From the NCBI GenBank assembly GCA_958430865.1, contig CAUDNR010000052.1, forward strand, positions 20,526 to 36,643: a stretch of 16,118 nucleotides of DNA. The letters run 5' to 3'. Under the pieces are notes generated by a model. The model worked only from the letters and a program-made list of their open reading frames with translations, was not told where the DNA came from and searched no databases. Position 1 is the first letter of the stretch, and the number at the start of each line of letters is the position of its first letter. Below are positions 8,799-16,118 of the stretch, piece after piece. The stretch is from Entrophospora sp. SA101. Lineage: Eukaryota; Glomeromycota; Glomeromycetes; Entrophosporales; Entrophosporaceae. Made by a program: the position numbers and the translations under genes.

Positions 8799-10118
8799 AT
8801 TATTATTATAATAACAAACTTGATCTAATGCATGTTTTGGCTTGTTATTTTTAATTAGAAACAAGTCATGATAGATTTTAACTATATTATTACTAATGGA
8901 TTTTTAATCTTTAATTATCTTTATTATTAAAATCAATTCAAAATCCGGGAATTTTTTTGATCTTTTTGTTTGCATCCCTACATATTCATGTTCTAAAATT
9001 AAACACATATTATGAATATCTGTGTACAATTTTTACCTTCCTGAAAACATGGAATCTGTAATTGGTAATTCTATTTATAATAAATACGGAGATTGATTTA
9101 TTATGAAAATTTAGGATATGGGACATCCTATAAAATATGGAATTCCAAGTAATATCCACATGTCTAGTCTAACAAATAACAAATAATACTATAAACAGAT
9201 AAAATTATTTTACAGATTTTTTTATTTTAGAAAATTTAACATAATAAAGTATACAACTACGTAATCAACCCTATTAATCCGAAAAACCCTGTTAAACCAA
9301 AGTTGGTTCTAGAAACCAAATTTACTAAACCTAATTATAATAATACTAACAACTAATTTTGAACGGAATAACGGGTTGACTATGTGATTTGTGGTCTAGT
9401 ACTAGGCCCTATAAATTATGCGTGGCAAAGTTTCTTTTTCAAAATAATAGAATTTCGATAAGGCTTTGAAAAAATCTCTGTTGATTAACCTTATATAGAT
9501 TCTATACAAATATACTAGGGAATGATTATCTTCAATTTAGCACCTGTAGCCTATTCAATGGTATACTAATCCATTTAATGTCAAAAAGGAAAAGCTTAAG
9601 AGGAAACACTTTTCTTTACCAAAACAACTTTTAAGTGGGACAATCCCTCAAGGATAATATAGCCCATTGGAATTTGTTAAAAATAATTCAGATGCATACT
9701 CAAACAATGACCGCGTTGCACACTATTGTCGAAAAATAATTGTCTGGGAAAGAATTATTACAAAATATCTCGTAAAAAATAGTGATAATTTTATGGTTTA
9801 TTTTCTTAGTTTCAAGAAGAACACCCAAACTCTGTCCAAAAGACAGTTTTCCAGGATTATTGATTAGAGTCAGTCAGCGCTTTTAAAAGAAATGAAACAA
9901 TTATTTAAATCATTGAACATCTTTCATTGTGTGTTTATTATTATTCGTCAAAGTGACGTTTTTTTGCATTACAAATAATTAATTGCTTAGTACAAAAAAG
10001 CATAGAGTATTAAAATTAAAATCTAATCTAACAATAATAATATAATATCAATTCAAATTGTTTAAAAAAAATATTCATTCGAATCTATTTCTCTCTTTCT
10101 AAATTTTTGTAGTACTCT
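8799..10118. other. Long intergenic region, no recognisable gene
   Basis: An open plus-strand frame near 9667-9867 has no ATG start and no recognised similarity. Between 9240 and 9660 the base composition is slightly more mixed, but no protein-like frame extends far. A short CGTCA-AAG-TGACG palindrome lies at 9946-9958. The last ~200 bases are the 3' flank of the carbonic-anhydrase-like gene. Confidence 0.45.
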
Positions 10119-10956
10119 TTAACGTTTTTTCATGGCTGCTTTTAATGCTCTAAATTGAGATATACTGATCGCGTGAATCTTACTGCTAATGGACCATTCA
10201 ACAGGTTTGCATGGCGGTGATGTCAAAGTACCATCATAATTGAATCCCTTTAAATTTATGATGAATATGATTATATATATAAATTAGAATTGTTAAATAA
10301 TATATTATTATATATATTAATATGGAAATTGAATTCATGCTTACATTATGGGAGTCCGTAATATCAAGTAAATTCTTAAATTTAAGCACATCCATCTTCT
10401 TGTTTCGCTTTAGCTATTGTGACATAAAACATATCAAGTAAATATAAGGAAATGATACATTATTTATATATACGATAGACAAGGAAATTATACTTACTGC
10501 CTTGATAACTTCATCCCAGAAAGGGCTGCCACCAAATTTACCAAATTTATAAAGAGTAGTAAGGATGGCCAGGTTATTTGGATTATTGCCGGAGCCATTA
10601 CGTTCTTTCTTGTATACGAAGTTTATCTCGGCAGGGAGGGTTTTGCCATTGAGTTTATTTAGAGCTGGTGTGTTGATTACGATCTTATCCATCAGATACG
10701 TGGTGTAATCGCCTTCATCCTCTACGGTGATATGAGAATTTTTGAAATCCTTGGAAGTGAGCTCGATGAAATCTTTTTTGACCTTCAATTTTACATCATG
10801 TGCCGTTTTGACACCGAAGCCTTCTATATACAATCCATCAAAATTTTTGGACCGGACGTTAATTGGTGATAATTTACAAGATTTTGTTGAAAAAACCGAT
10901 TGAACTAGGAAAAAAACGCAAATGGAAATAGCAAGGAGAATTGTAATTGACCTCAT
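10119..10956 (-). CDS. Secreted alpha-carbonic-anhydrase-like protein, probably inactive
   Basis: Three exons on the minus strand: 10956-10498, 10413-10345 and 10247-10119. Introns of 84 nt (GTAAGT...ATAG) and 97 nt (GTAAGC...AAAG) both lie between codons. The product is 218 residues. Residues 1 to about 24 are a signal peptide. CKLSPINV (27-34) matches the QSPI block; LNGKTLPAEINFVYK (102-116) and NLAILTTLYKFG (128-139) match the central strands; YDGTLTSPPC (180-189) matches the YxGSLTTPPC signature; PVEWSI and the 'ISISQFRAL' end also fit. Cys27 and Cys189 correspond to the disulfide of secreted alpha-CAs, and Thr185 to the active-site Thr199. The three zinc histidine positions are Val93, Asn95 and Asn112, and Glu106 is Leu99. 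The first ~25 residues of the usual fold (W..Y..GP..W) are missing and the protein is shorter than the usual ~250. CO2 hydration is therefore unlikely; a binding or structural role outside the cell is inference. Confidence 0.85.
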
Positions 10957-11717
10957 TCTCGAAAATATGTATAATTGCTTAGTTATGTGATTAATTAATA
11001 ATTATATAAGATAATTTTGTATAAATTATCACAGAAATTATGCATGTATGTATGTATGTATACACGCAAGAATAATGAGAGAAAAAGAAAGAAAGATTTA
11101 GAGCCATTTATATATTGTATTTTAGAGTAACCCCAAGATGGTGAGAATAATTAAATTGCTACTGAAATTGCGATTTTGTTAGAATTCAGACCGTTTTAGT
11201 GATCGATAAAATAATAATTTTTTAATGTCGTGTTCAATTAAAAATTCATGTTTATTTAAAGTTTAATTTGTTGTACATTTATGTGAATTTGCAATTTACT
11301 CAATTAACCAATCAGAATTTTATACATACCCAAACAACACAACAAACAATAATAATAAATAATAATAATAAGGAGATCTGTGCTGATTTGCATACAATTA
11401 TATTTAGAATGTAATTTAAACATTAGATAATAACAATAAAATCCACTGCCATTTGTCCATGTATGAATCTGTAAAAGAACATATTTATTTCAATATTTCC
11501 ATTCCTCCATATTTGCTGTGTTATATAAGAACTTTCGAAAGAAAACAATTGTCGGGCTTGTACTTATACGTACGTGATAGTAAAGCTGGCTTGATAGCTC
11601 AAAGAGGCAGAGAAGTATTAATAATAAAACACTTTTTACCCCATAAACTAGATTAAAATTTGTGAAATAAAGAATCAAGGGAGCACATTTTTTATGTTTG
11701 TGTACAATAACATCATC
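10957..11717. other. Upstream region of the CA-like gene and AT-rich spacer
   Basis: Contains an (ATGT)n microsatellite at about 11043-11061, a minus-strand TATA-like site near 11106, an AAT microsatellite at about 11348-11371, and small open frames on both strands at 11453-11678 that overlap one another and resemble nothing known. No gene is called. Confidence 0.45.
11106..11114 (-). promoter_or_regulatory. Possible TATA box of the CA-like gene
   Basis: TATATAAAT on the minus strand, about 150 bp before the ATG at 10956. A closer AT-rich TATATAATTATT stretch near 11005 is an alternative. Confidence 0.25.
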
Positions 11718-11774
11718 TACAGTACCTTAGCAAAAGTTTCGGTCATCCTAAATACATAATAATTGTACAAAAAA

Positions 11775-11817
11775 ATTATATCAACTTGTGGCATATGTTC
11801 TGGAGATCCTGCATATA
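11775..11817 (+). repeat. 43-bp perfect inverted repeat, left arm
   Basis: Begins ATTATATCAACTTGTGGCAT and ends GATCCTGCATATA. It is the exact reverse complement of 12469-12511. Weaker similarity continues inward (AAATTTTCC on both sides). Confidence 0.9.
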
Positions 11818-11959
11818 GTTTCATATTTCTAAATTTTCCAGAACTTAAGCAATAAAAAATAAAAAAAAGTTGATTATTTTTGAAAAAAAAAAAAAATTTT
11901 GAAGAAAGATCAATTTTATTAACGTGTAAATTTTAAACAGATCTAAACCTCTTATTAAT

Positions 11960-12276
11960 TTAATATTTCGTGGGCCATCCATTACTTGCAATACATGCCT
12001 CAATTCTACGAGGCATGCTTTCGATTAATTTCATATACACATCTTCTGGAATTTTATCCCATTCTTCAATTAAAAGTGCCTCTAACTCCTTTAAGTTTTT
12101 TGCTGGCTAGGTTTTTTTCGAAAACGAGTCTCTAGTTCATTCCACAAATGTTCGATTGGATTTAGGTCAGGAGACTGACTTGGCCACCCTTCCAGAATTT
12201 TGCTAATTTTGACTTTTGAATTTCCACCTCTATAGAGACCAATAATTTATCCACGTTCAACTTGATTTAAGTTCAT
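11960..12276 (-). pseudogene. Tc1-like transposase remnant: HTH fused to C-terminus
   Basis: From the ATG at 12276 the minus strand reads MNLNQVERG, an in-frame TAA, then [18 protein letters not shown], the first HTH of a Tc1 transposase (compare QIVGLYKSGASYRSISKILG at 14171). Without any gap it continues in frame into [20 protein letters not shown], the region with the last catalytic Glu. The second HTH and both catalytic Asp are absent. A frameshift near 12112 follows, then [20 protein letters not shown] and MPRRIEACIASNGWPTKY to TAA at 11960-11962. The join lies close to [10 protein letters not shown]. It cannot be active. Confidence 0.82.
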
Positions 12277-12468
12277 TTTTAAAATTTACCAAAATCTTTA
12301 ATAATTCGTTAAAAAAAAAGCATTCAAAATCGTGTAAAAAATCTTTTTCTTGAAAATCAGATGATCTTAATTTATCAGATGTAAAAATATTAAACAATGT
12401 TATCATGTAAGCTTTAGAGCAATGATTAAAAAAACTTATCACGAATTTTTATTGGAAAATTTAAACTT

Positions 12469-12511
12469 TATATGCAGGATCTCCAGAACATATGCCACAA
12501 GTTGATATAAT
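12469..12511 (-). repeat. 43-bp perfect inverted repeat, right arm
   Basis: Exact reverse complement of 11775-11817, lying 40 bases inside the proposed right end of the element. Confidence 0.9.
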
Positions 12512-12551
12512 GTATTATTCAAATATTCTGGTATTTTCATTAGAATAACTG

Positions 12552-12882
12552 CAAAAAAAAAATTTTTTGTTAAAAAATGCATCAGAATTACTAATACATT
12601 GGTTATTACATTTTTCCATTTAAAATAATATACTCGTTGGTATAGACGTAAATGGTTTGATACATTTATCTAAAATTCCAACTTCTGTATTGCTTTTTCA
12701 ATAGTGAGTATTTTGTGATGTTTATTTTAATATGTTTTGTTAGTACAATTATCCCTCTTGAAAAATAGAAGAATTTGTGTTACTATTTGTGAAAATAAAT
12801 TTTACGTTTAACGAATTCAATTCAAGGATCGTAACATTATTGGCGTTCTAAAGTTGTATCACTATAATAATAATAATAATAA
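12552..12882. other. AT-rich spacer
   Basis: No gene or element is seen. It ends in a short AAT microsatellite (about 12865-12882). Confidence 0.45.
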
Positions 12883-13101
12883 ATGGTTAAGCCAAAATAT
12901 CCTATACGTTTGTTGGTTGGTGGTGTTGTGAAAAAATGTGGAGACGATGGTCCTACTTATATTTTTCAAATTAATAAAATAGACTATTGCATTGACCCAC
13001 TCAAGTGATGTGACTTTTTACACAAAGATGTCCAAACTCAAGGTAACTTTAATGATGTTAAAAATAAAATATTGATCTCGCAGAGCATGCATAATATCTA
13101 A
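12883..13101 (+). pseudogene. Short ORF with an in-frame TGA, unrecognised
   Basis: The ATG at 12883 starts 41 codons (MVKPKYPIRLLVGGVVKKCG ... CIDPLK), then TGA at 13006-13008, then 30 more codons in the same frame (CDFLHKDVQTQGNFNDVKNK ...) to TAA at 13099-13101. Amino-acid content on both sides of the TGA looks protein-like. It could be a gene fragment broken by a point mutation, or a first exon with an intron I cannot place (a GTAACT...TCGCAG stretch lies at 13043-13083). No family is recognised. Confidence 0.25.
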
Positions 13102-13199
13102 AAAACGAAACCTCACTTTGCATTTTTATTGGTAGACTTGTTTATGCTAAAAACAAGTAACAAATAAACAAATTATTGTTAAAAAAATTCGACCATTCT

Positions 13200-13226
<27 letters not shown>
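13200..13226. repeat. (AT)n microsatellite
   Basis: About 13 uninterrupted AT/TA dinucleotide units. Confidence 0.9.
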
Positions 13227-13231
<5 letters not shown>

Positions 13232-13255
13232 GGGGATTTATATCAAATTAGTATT

Positions 13256-13315
13256 AGGGATGTCAATCGATTATTATTATCGATTTAATCGAAAATCGAA
13301 AAAATAATCGAGTGA
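13256..13315 (+). other. Transposon-end-like sequence with ATCGA cluster
   Basis: TAGGGATGTCAATCGATTAT is followed by repeated ATCGA/TCGAT words. GGGATGTCAATCGA-type starts with such subterminal words are familiar from hAT-like element ends. No matching opposite end is found nearby, so it may be a solo end. Confidence 0.3.
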
Positions 13316-13349
13316 GGGAGAAAAAAACAAAGGAATTAATAAAGCAAAT

Positions 13350-13373
13350 AATAATAATAATAATAACAATAAT
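13350..13373. repeat. (AAT)n microsatellite
   Basis: Run of AAT units with one AAC variant, ahead of the hAT-type MITE. Confidence 0.75.
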
Positions 13374-13388
13374 AGTGGTAGTAATAAT

Positions 13389-13562
13389 CAGTGTTGTGAC
13401 CAGAAACTCTTTTGGCTTCCCGAAACGGTTCGGAAAATGAACTTACACTAAGCAGGAAACTAAACCTAAACATAAACTACTAACCTAAACTAGTTTCGGG
13501 TGGTTTTTGTTAGATTCTGTTTTGGGTTTTCCCTAAACTCAGAGTTTCGGATCAAAACACTG
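13389..13562. mobile_element. hAT-type MITE with 8-bp target duplication
   Basis: 174-bp element. The left end CAGTGTTGTGACCAGAAACT and the inverted right end CAGTGTTTTGATCCGAAACT match at 18 of the first 21 positions. It is flanked on both sides by GTAATAAT (13381-13388 and 13563-13570), an 8-bp duplication as left by hAT transposases, and CAGTG starts are usual for that superfamily. No coding capacity; it has a further internal pair CCCGAAAC/GTTTCGGG. The flank is AAT-rich, so part of the duplication match could be chance. Confidence 0.72.
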
Positions 13563-13570
13563 GTAATAAT

Positions 13571-13778
13571 AGTATTATATAGTAATATTTGAAACAATTT
13601 TAACTTTAGAAGTCATTGGTTTTAAACATTAAATGCCATAAACCTAACAAACAAATCCATACATAATATACATATTTCATTCTAAACATTATAAGCATAA
13701 CAATAACAGCATCAATAATAGCAGTAGTAATAAATAACAATAATAATATTTTTAATTTTACAAATCCATACACTAACA
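13571..13778. other. AT-rich spacer between two elements
   Basis: Only shadow frames are present; AATAAC/AATAAT-rich. No feature is supported. Confidence 0.4.
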
Positions 13779-13780
13779 TA

Positions 13781-14545
13781 CAGTACTTGGACAAAAGTTT
13801 CGGAACACTTGTTTTTATTAATTGCGCAAAAATGTACATAATAAACATATATGAAATTTATATCATTTGCAATTTAGGTCCTTATGAGAATATCTATACA
13901 AAATCCCATGCGTCTAGGTTCCGTAGAACTCGAATAAATACATAAAAATGAAATTCGATTAAATTTTGACAATCAAAAATTTTTCACATGATGTTTTTAG
14001 AAATTGTCCAAGAACCTACATAATAATATGTTTTGGAAATTTTGTATATGAAAACCCAAGTTTTGCTGATTCTGAAGAAGTAATTTTTATCGCATATTTT
14101 TTAAGATCTTTTTTTTTAAAAAAAGATCTTAAAAAGTTTTCAAAATTTTAAATTTCAAAAAAAATAAAAAATGTCTAATTTAACTGAAGCTCAATGTGGA
14201 CAAATAGTTGGCCTTTATAAAAGTGGAGCCTCATATAGAAGTATTTCTAAAATACTTGGCTTTCCCACCACAACAGTATGTCGTACCGTGAAGAATTTTC
14301 AAGAAAGAGATAGTATGGCAGATTTACCAAGAAGTGGACGTCCAAAAATTTTAAATACTGACCATCGACAAGCATTAAAAAATATTGTTAAACATAACAA
14401 CTGTAAATCAGCTGAACAGATAAAGAACCATTTTAATCAGGAAACTGGTTTACATGTTTCTACAAAAACTATTAGAAGAAGTTTACACAGAATCAACATA
14501 TTTGCTTGTGTTCCTGCTTCTAAACCTTTGATTAATGAGCAACAA
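13781..14545 (+). mobile_element. 5' half of a Tc1-like element
   Basis: It begins CAGTACTTGGACAAAAGTTT directly after TA (13779-13780). The tip resembles the 11720 element (CAGTACCTTAGCAAAAGTTT). About 390 bp of 5' non-coding sequence, including a palindrome, precedes the transposase ATG at 14171. The element stops abruptly at 14545, where a copy of the 323-bp repeat begins. No right terminus matching this tip was found in the rest of the window. Confidence 0.75.
14098..14135. repeat. 38-bp near-perfect palindrome before the transposase
   Basis: Two 18-base arms (14098-14115 and 14118-14135) built around AAGATC and GATCTT with flanking T and A runs, separated by TT. It lies 36 bp before the transposase start and would form a strong hairpin or cruciform. 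Confidence 0.8.
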
Positions 14546-14593
14546 ATGATTTCCCGTACAGCCTCTACTAATGAAATATTATCAAAGTTGTAA
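14171..14593 (+). pseudogene. Truncated Tc1-like transposase (DNA-binding half)
   Basis: The frame gives 140 residues. Residues 1-125 are the DNA-binding half of a Tc1 transposase: first HTH about 5-45 (QIVGLYKSGASYRSISKILG), the GRPK hook at 56-59 in LPRSGRPKI, second HTH about 67-110 (SAEQIKNHFNQETGLHVSTK, TIRRSLHR), then SKPLINEQQ where the family moves into the catalytic domain. Codon 126 is the first base triplet of the 323-bp repeat, which adds MISRTASTNEILSKL and a TAA. The whole DDE domain is missing, so it cannot cut DNA. With an intact DNA-binding half it could in principle still bind Tc1 ends and act as a repressor; that is inference. Confidence 0.82.
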
Positions 14594-14868
14594 AATTATT
14601 ACATCAAATTCGCTGCCATTAAGTCAAAAATGATGCAAGTAAAATTGCTTTAAAGGTTAACAAAATATAAAAGATCACAAAAAGACTTGCAAGTATATAT
14701 TCCAAGGACTTATTTTTATTTTTTTTGTGTATTCCAATCTTCCTTTGTTTCATCAGTTGTTCCCAAGGAGCTAAGTTTTTCTATTGCTAAATACAATTAC
14801 TATATACATGATCGGGTAAATTATATCATCAATTAAGGATTCGGCAGTTTATGTTTCAGGGCCAACAA
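14546..14868 (+). repeat. 323-bp dispersed repeat, copy 2
   Basis: Near-identical to 964-1286 (one base differs). Here it interrupts a transposase frame. The bases just before it (14540-14545) and its last six bases (14863-14868) are both CAACAA, which would fit a 6-bp target duplication; but copy 1 also ends in CAACAA without one upstream, so microhomology at the junction is equally possible. Confidence 0.9.
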
Positions 14869-15702
14869 TTTATTAGCTTTTTATAATTATTATCAAATTA
14901 CTTTGTAAATAATTATGGAGGTTTTTTATGATTGATTGATTAAGTTACTTTGCAATAATAAACAATCTTTATCTTTGTCCTTATTGTAGTGATCAATGAA
15001 AATTCCATTAAGGATAACTTCTGGTCTTTCCTTAAAAAGAATAACTACGGATCCTCGCAAAGAAAAACAATAGATAATTAACATTCTAAGTCTCTGCAAT
15101 AGAATCATTGTTTTTATTAAAATTAATCATTAATAAACTTTTAATAATAAAAACTGTACTTATTCTCTTTGTTTAAAGCACTTTGATAAAAGCAACAAGT
15201 GTAGTTAGTGCATTGATAAAAGGTAACAATTGTAAGCTTTGGTAAAAAGCCACGTTTATTTGCTTTAGTGAGTAAGCAAAGGTTTGGACTCGCAGATTCG
15301 TCTTGATGCAAGAAAGAGTAAGCTCATAAACTAATTAATTGAGTTATTTATAATTAACTGATAAGAGTAGCCCAAAAGTTAAACCATAATTGTTAATTAA
15401 TCAAAATGATACCTCGCAATATCACCATTTAACAAGAATCAAAAATTGTAAAAAGTTTATTATTTCAAAACATTATTATATTAGCTTTGAGAAACAAAAT
15501 AATGATAAAATAAAAAGATAAATAAAAAGATGAAAATAAATTTATAGTGAAGATTAAATTGATTCTTTCTTTTGACCAATTATCATTAGAATCTAATGTT
15601 AATTAATTAATTAATCAATTAATATTGTATTGTTAGTAATAATTAACGGATAGTAATTTCCAATTATTAATAATAAAATTTTTATTGACGTTTTTTAATA
15701 TT
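14869..15702. other. AT-rich interval between the repeat and the kinase gene
   Basis: No gene is called. A minus-strand frame at 14926-15108 (ATG, 60 codons, with RGSVVILFKERPEVILNGIF) looks partly protein-like but is unrecognised. Around 15178-15262 are three degenerate ~30-bp units sharing TTGATAAAAG/TTGGTAAAAAG. A TTAA-rich run lies at about 15598-15622. The right end is the 3' flank of the kinase gene. Confidence 0.4.
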
Positions 15703-16118
15703 CTAGAGAAAAGAGTTAAAATCAAGATTATTCAACGAACTATCATTACTTGTATAACTTTTCAAGCTCTTAGACTTAGCAATCTCTTCATCTAATATTC
15801 TACTTGTATGATATGCATCTGGATGTGGTTTGTGTACTTGTTGCAAATCACTACCACCACTGCTGTTGCTGCTGTTATTACTAAAATCAATTTCATGTTT
15901 TTTGATTTTAGAAAATTTGAATAATCTTTTTATTAAACTATTATTTTTTAAGCTCTTATTTGTTAAACTTTTATTTTTGACAATTTCCTTATTTTTATTA
16001 TCAGAAAAATCAAACAGCTCTCTACTAGTTGGTCTTTTTGATGGATCCACATCCCAACACCTTTGCATCATTTGTGCATAATCATCAGGCATTTCAGGTA
16101 ATATTGGTGGCCGTAGAC
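15703..16118 (-). CDS. Protein kinase, C-terminal part (TKL-type), cut by window edge
   Basis: The 3' end of a minus-strand gene that continues beyond 16118. From the edge it reads LRPPILPEMPDDYAQMMQRC, then CWDVDPSKRPTSRELFDF. This is the end of the kinase C-lobe: the RPP.LPE.P..Y..LM..CW loop and the subdomain XI arginine in DPxxRP, in the form typical of the tyrosine-kinase-like kinases multiplied in Glomeromycotina. After about residue 40 of the visible part comes a Lys/Asn/Ser-rich linker (KNKSLTNKSLKNNSL, then NNSSNSSGG) and a tail with PHPDAYHTSRILDEE, like the tails of those fungal kinases. It ends at TAG (15703-15705). The ATP-binding and catalytic residues lie outside the window, so activity cannot be judged. 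Confidence 0.85.
   Translation of the reverse strand, partial: LRPPILPEMPDDYAQMMQRCWDVDPSKRPTSRELFDFSDNKNKEIVKNKSLTNKSLKNNSLIKRLFKFSKIKKHEIDFSNNSSNSSGGSDLQQVHKPHPDAYHTSRILDEEIAKSKSLKSYTSNDSSLNNLDFNSFL

Larger units (their letters stand above)
11720..12551. mobile_element. Tc1-like internal-deletion derivative
   Basis: The left end CAGTACCTTAGCAAAAGTTT follows TA (11718-11719), a Tc1-type terminus closely related to the one at 13781. The right end is set at the reverse complement of CAGTTATTCTAATGAAAAT (12551), because it also begins CAGT, but it is not followed by TA and is less certain. Slightly inside the ends is a perfect 43-bp inverted repeat, 11775-11817 and 12469-12511. Between them lies a minus-strand transposase remnant. 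At 832 bp it is about half a typical Tc1 element. Confidence 0.78.

Noticed and set aside
9667..9867. 66-codon plus-strand frame
   Set aside because: No ATG start and no recognised family. Composition is not clearly different from chance, though a gene fragment cannot be excluded.
10414..10497. C-terminal extension of the carbonic-anhydrase-like frame (VSIISLSIVYINN...)
   Set aside because: This is read-through into a GT-AG intron; splicing gives the conserved GTLTSPPC end instead.
11453..11678. Overlapping frames on both strands
   Set aside because: They overlap each other on opposite strands and neither matches a known family.
12257..12442. 61-codon minus-strand frame inside the 11720 element
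   Set aside because: The real transposase remnant begins at 12276 in another frame; this one has no HTH features.
13606..14151. Frames at 13606-13848 (-) and 13966-14151 (+)
   Set aside because: Low-complexity hydrophobic or AT-driven translations; the first spans the boundary of the Tc1-like element and the second lies in its non-coding 5' part.
14540..14868. CAACAA as a definite target duplication of the 323-bp repeat
   Set aside because: Copy 1 carries the same CAACAA at its right end but none at its left, so it cannot be taken as a proven duplication.
15281..15330. tRNA-like GGTTTGGACTCGCAG stretch
   Set aside because: No A-box, no acceptor stem pairing and no cloverleaf could be drawn.
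15830..16081. Plus-strand frame with a leucine-rich run
   Set aside because: It is the antisense of the kinase tail; the leucines come from the complement of its Ser/Asn/Lys-rich coding repeats.

Overview
The window looks like AT-rich (by eye about three quarters A+T) fungal nuclear DNA, most probably from an arbuscular mycorrhizal fungus (Glomeromycotina, Rhizophagus-like). The reasons are short GT-AG introns of 81-97 nt, genes scattered singly on both strands, the C-terminal end of a tyrosine-kinase-like (TKL) protein kinase of the kind hugely expanded in these fungi, and a dense load of decayed Tc1-like, hAT-like and integrase-type elements. The taxon is an inference; no rRNA or tRNA gene was found.

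Only three genes look real. (1) 3200-4549 (+), one intron, encodes a 422-residue secreted protein with a zinc-protease HELMHGLGF motif. (2) 10119-10956 (-), two introns, encodes a 218-residue secreted alpha-carbonic-anhydrase-like protein in which all three zinc-binding histidine positions are replaced, so it should not be a working carbonic anhydrase. (3) 15703-16118 (-) is the 3' end of a protein kinase gene cut by the window edge.

The rest is mostly a transposon graveyard. 246-700 (-) has coding-like but broken patches. 964-1286 and 14546-14868 are two copies of a 323-bp repeat differing at one base. 4757-5940 is a Tc1-like element with ~360-bp inverted termini and a transposase that lost its catalytic core. 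6686-7990 (-) is a frameshifted integrase related to KRAB-A-domain-protein-2-like (KRBA2-like) transposon proteins. 8211-8798 is a palindromic, repeat-flanked block. 11720-12551 is a second Tc1-like deletion derivative in which the N-terminal HTH runs straight into the C-terminal 'PDLNPIE' part. 13389-13562 is a hAT-type MITE with an 8-bp target duplication. 13781-14545 is the 5' half of a third Tc1-like element, cut exactly where a copy of the 323-bp repeat begins.

The genes do not form an operon or pathway. The two complete genes share only that both products carry signal peptides and are probably exported. The most interesting items are the catalytically dead carbonic-anhydrase relative, the repeated loss of the same central part of Tc1-like transposases, and the almost unchanged 323-bp duplication.
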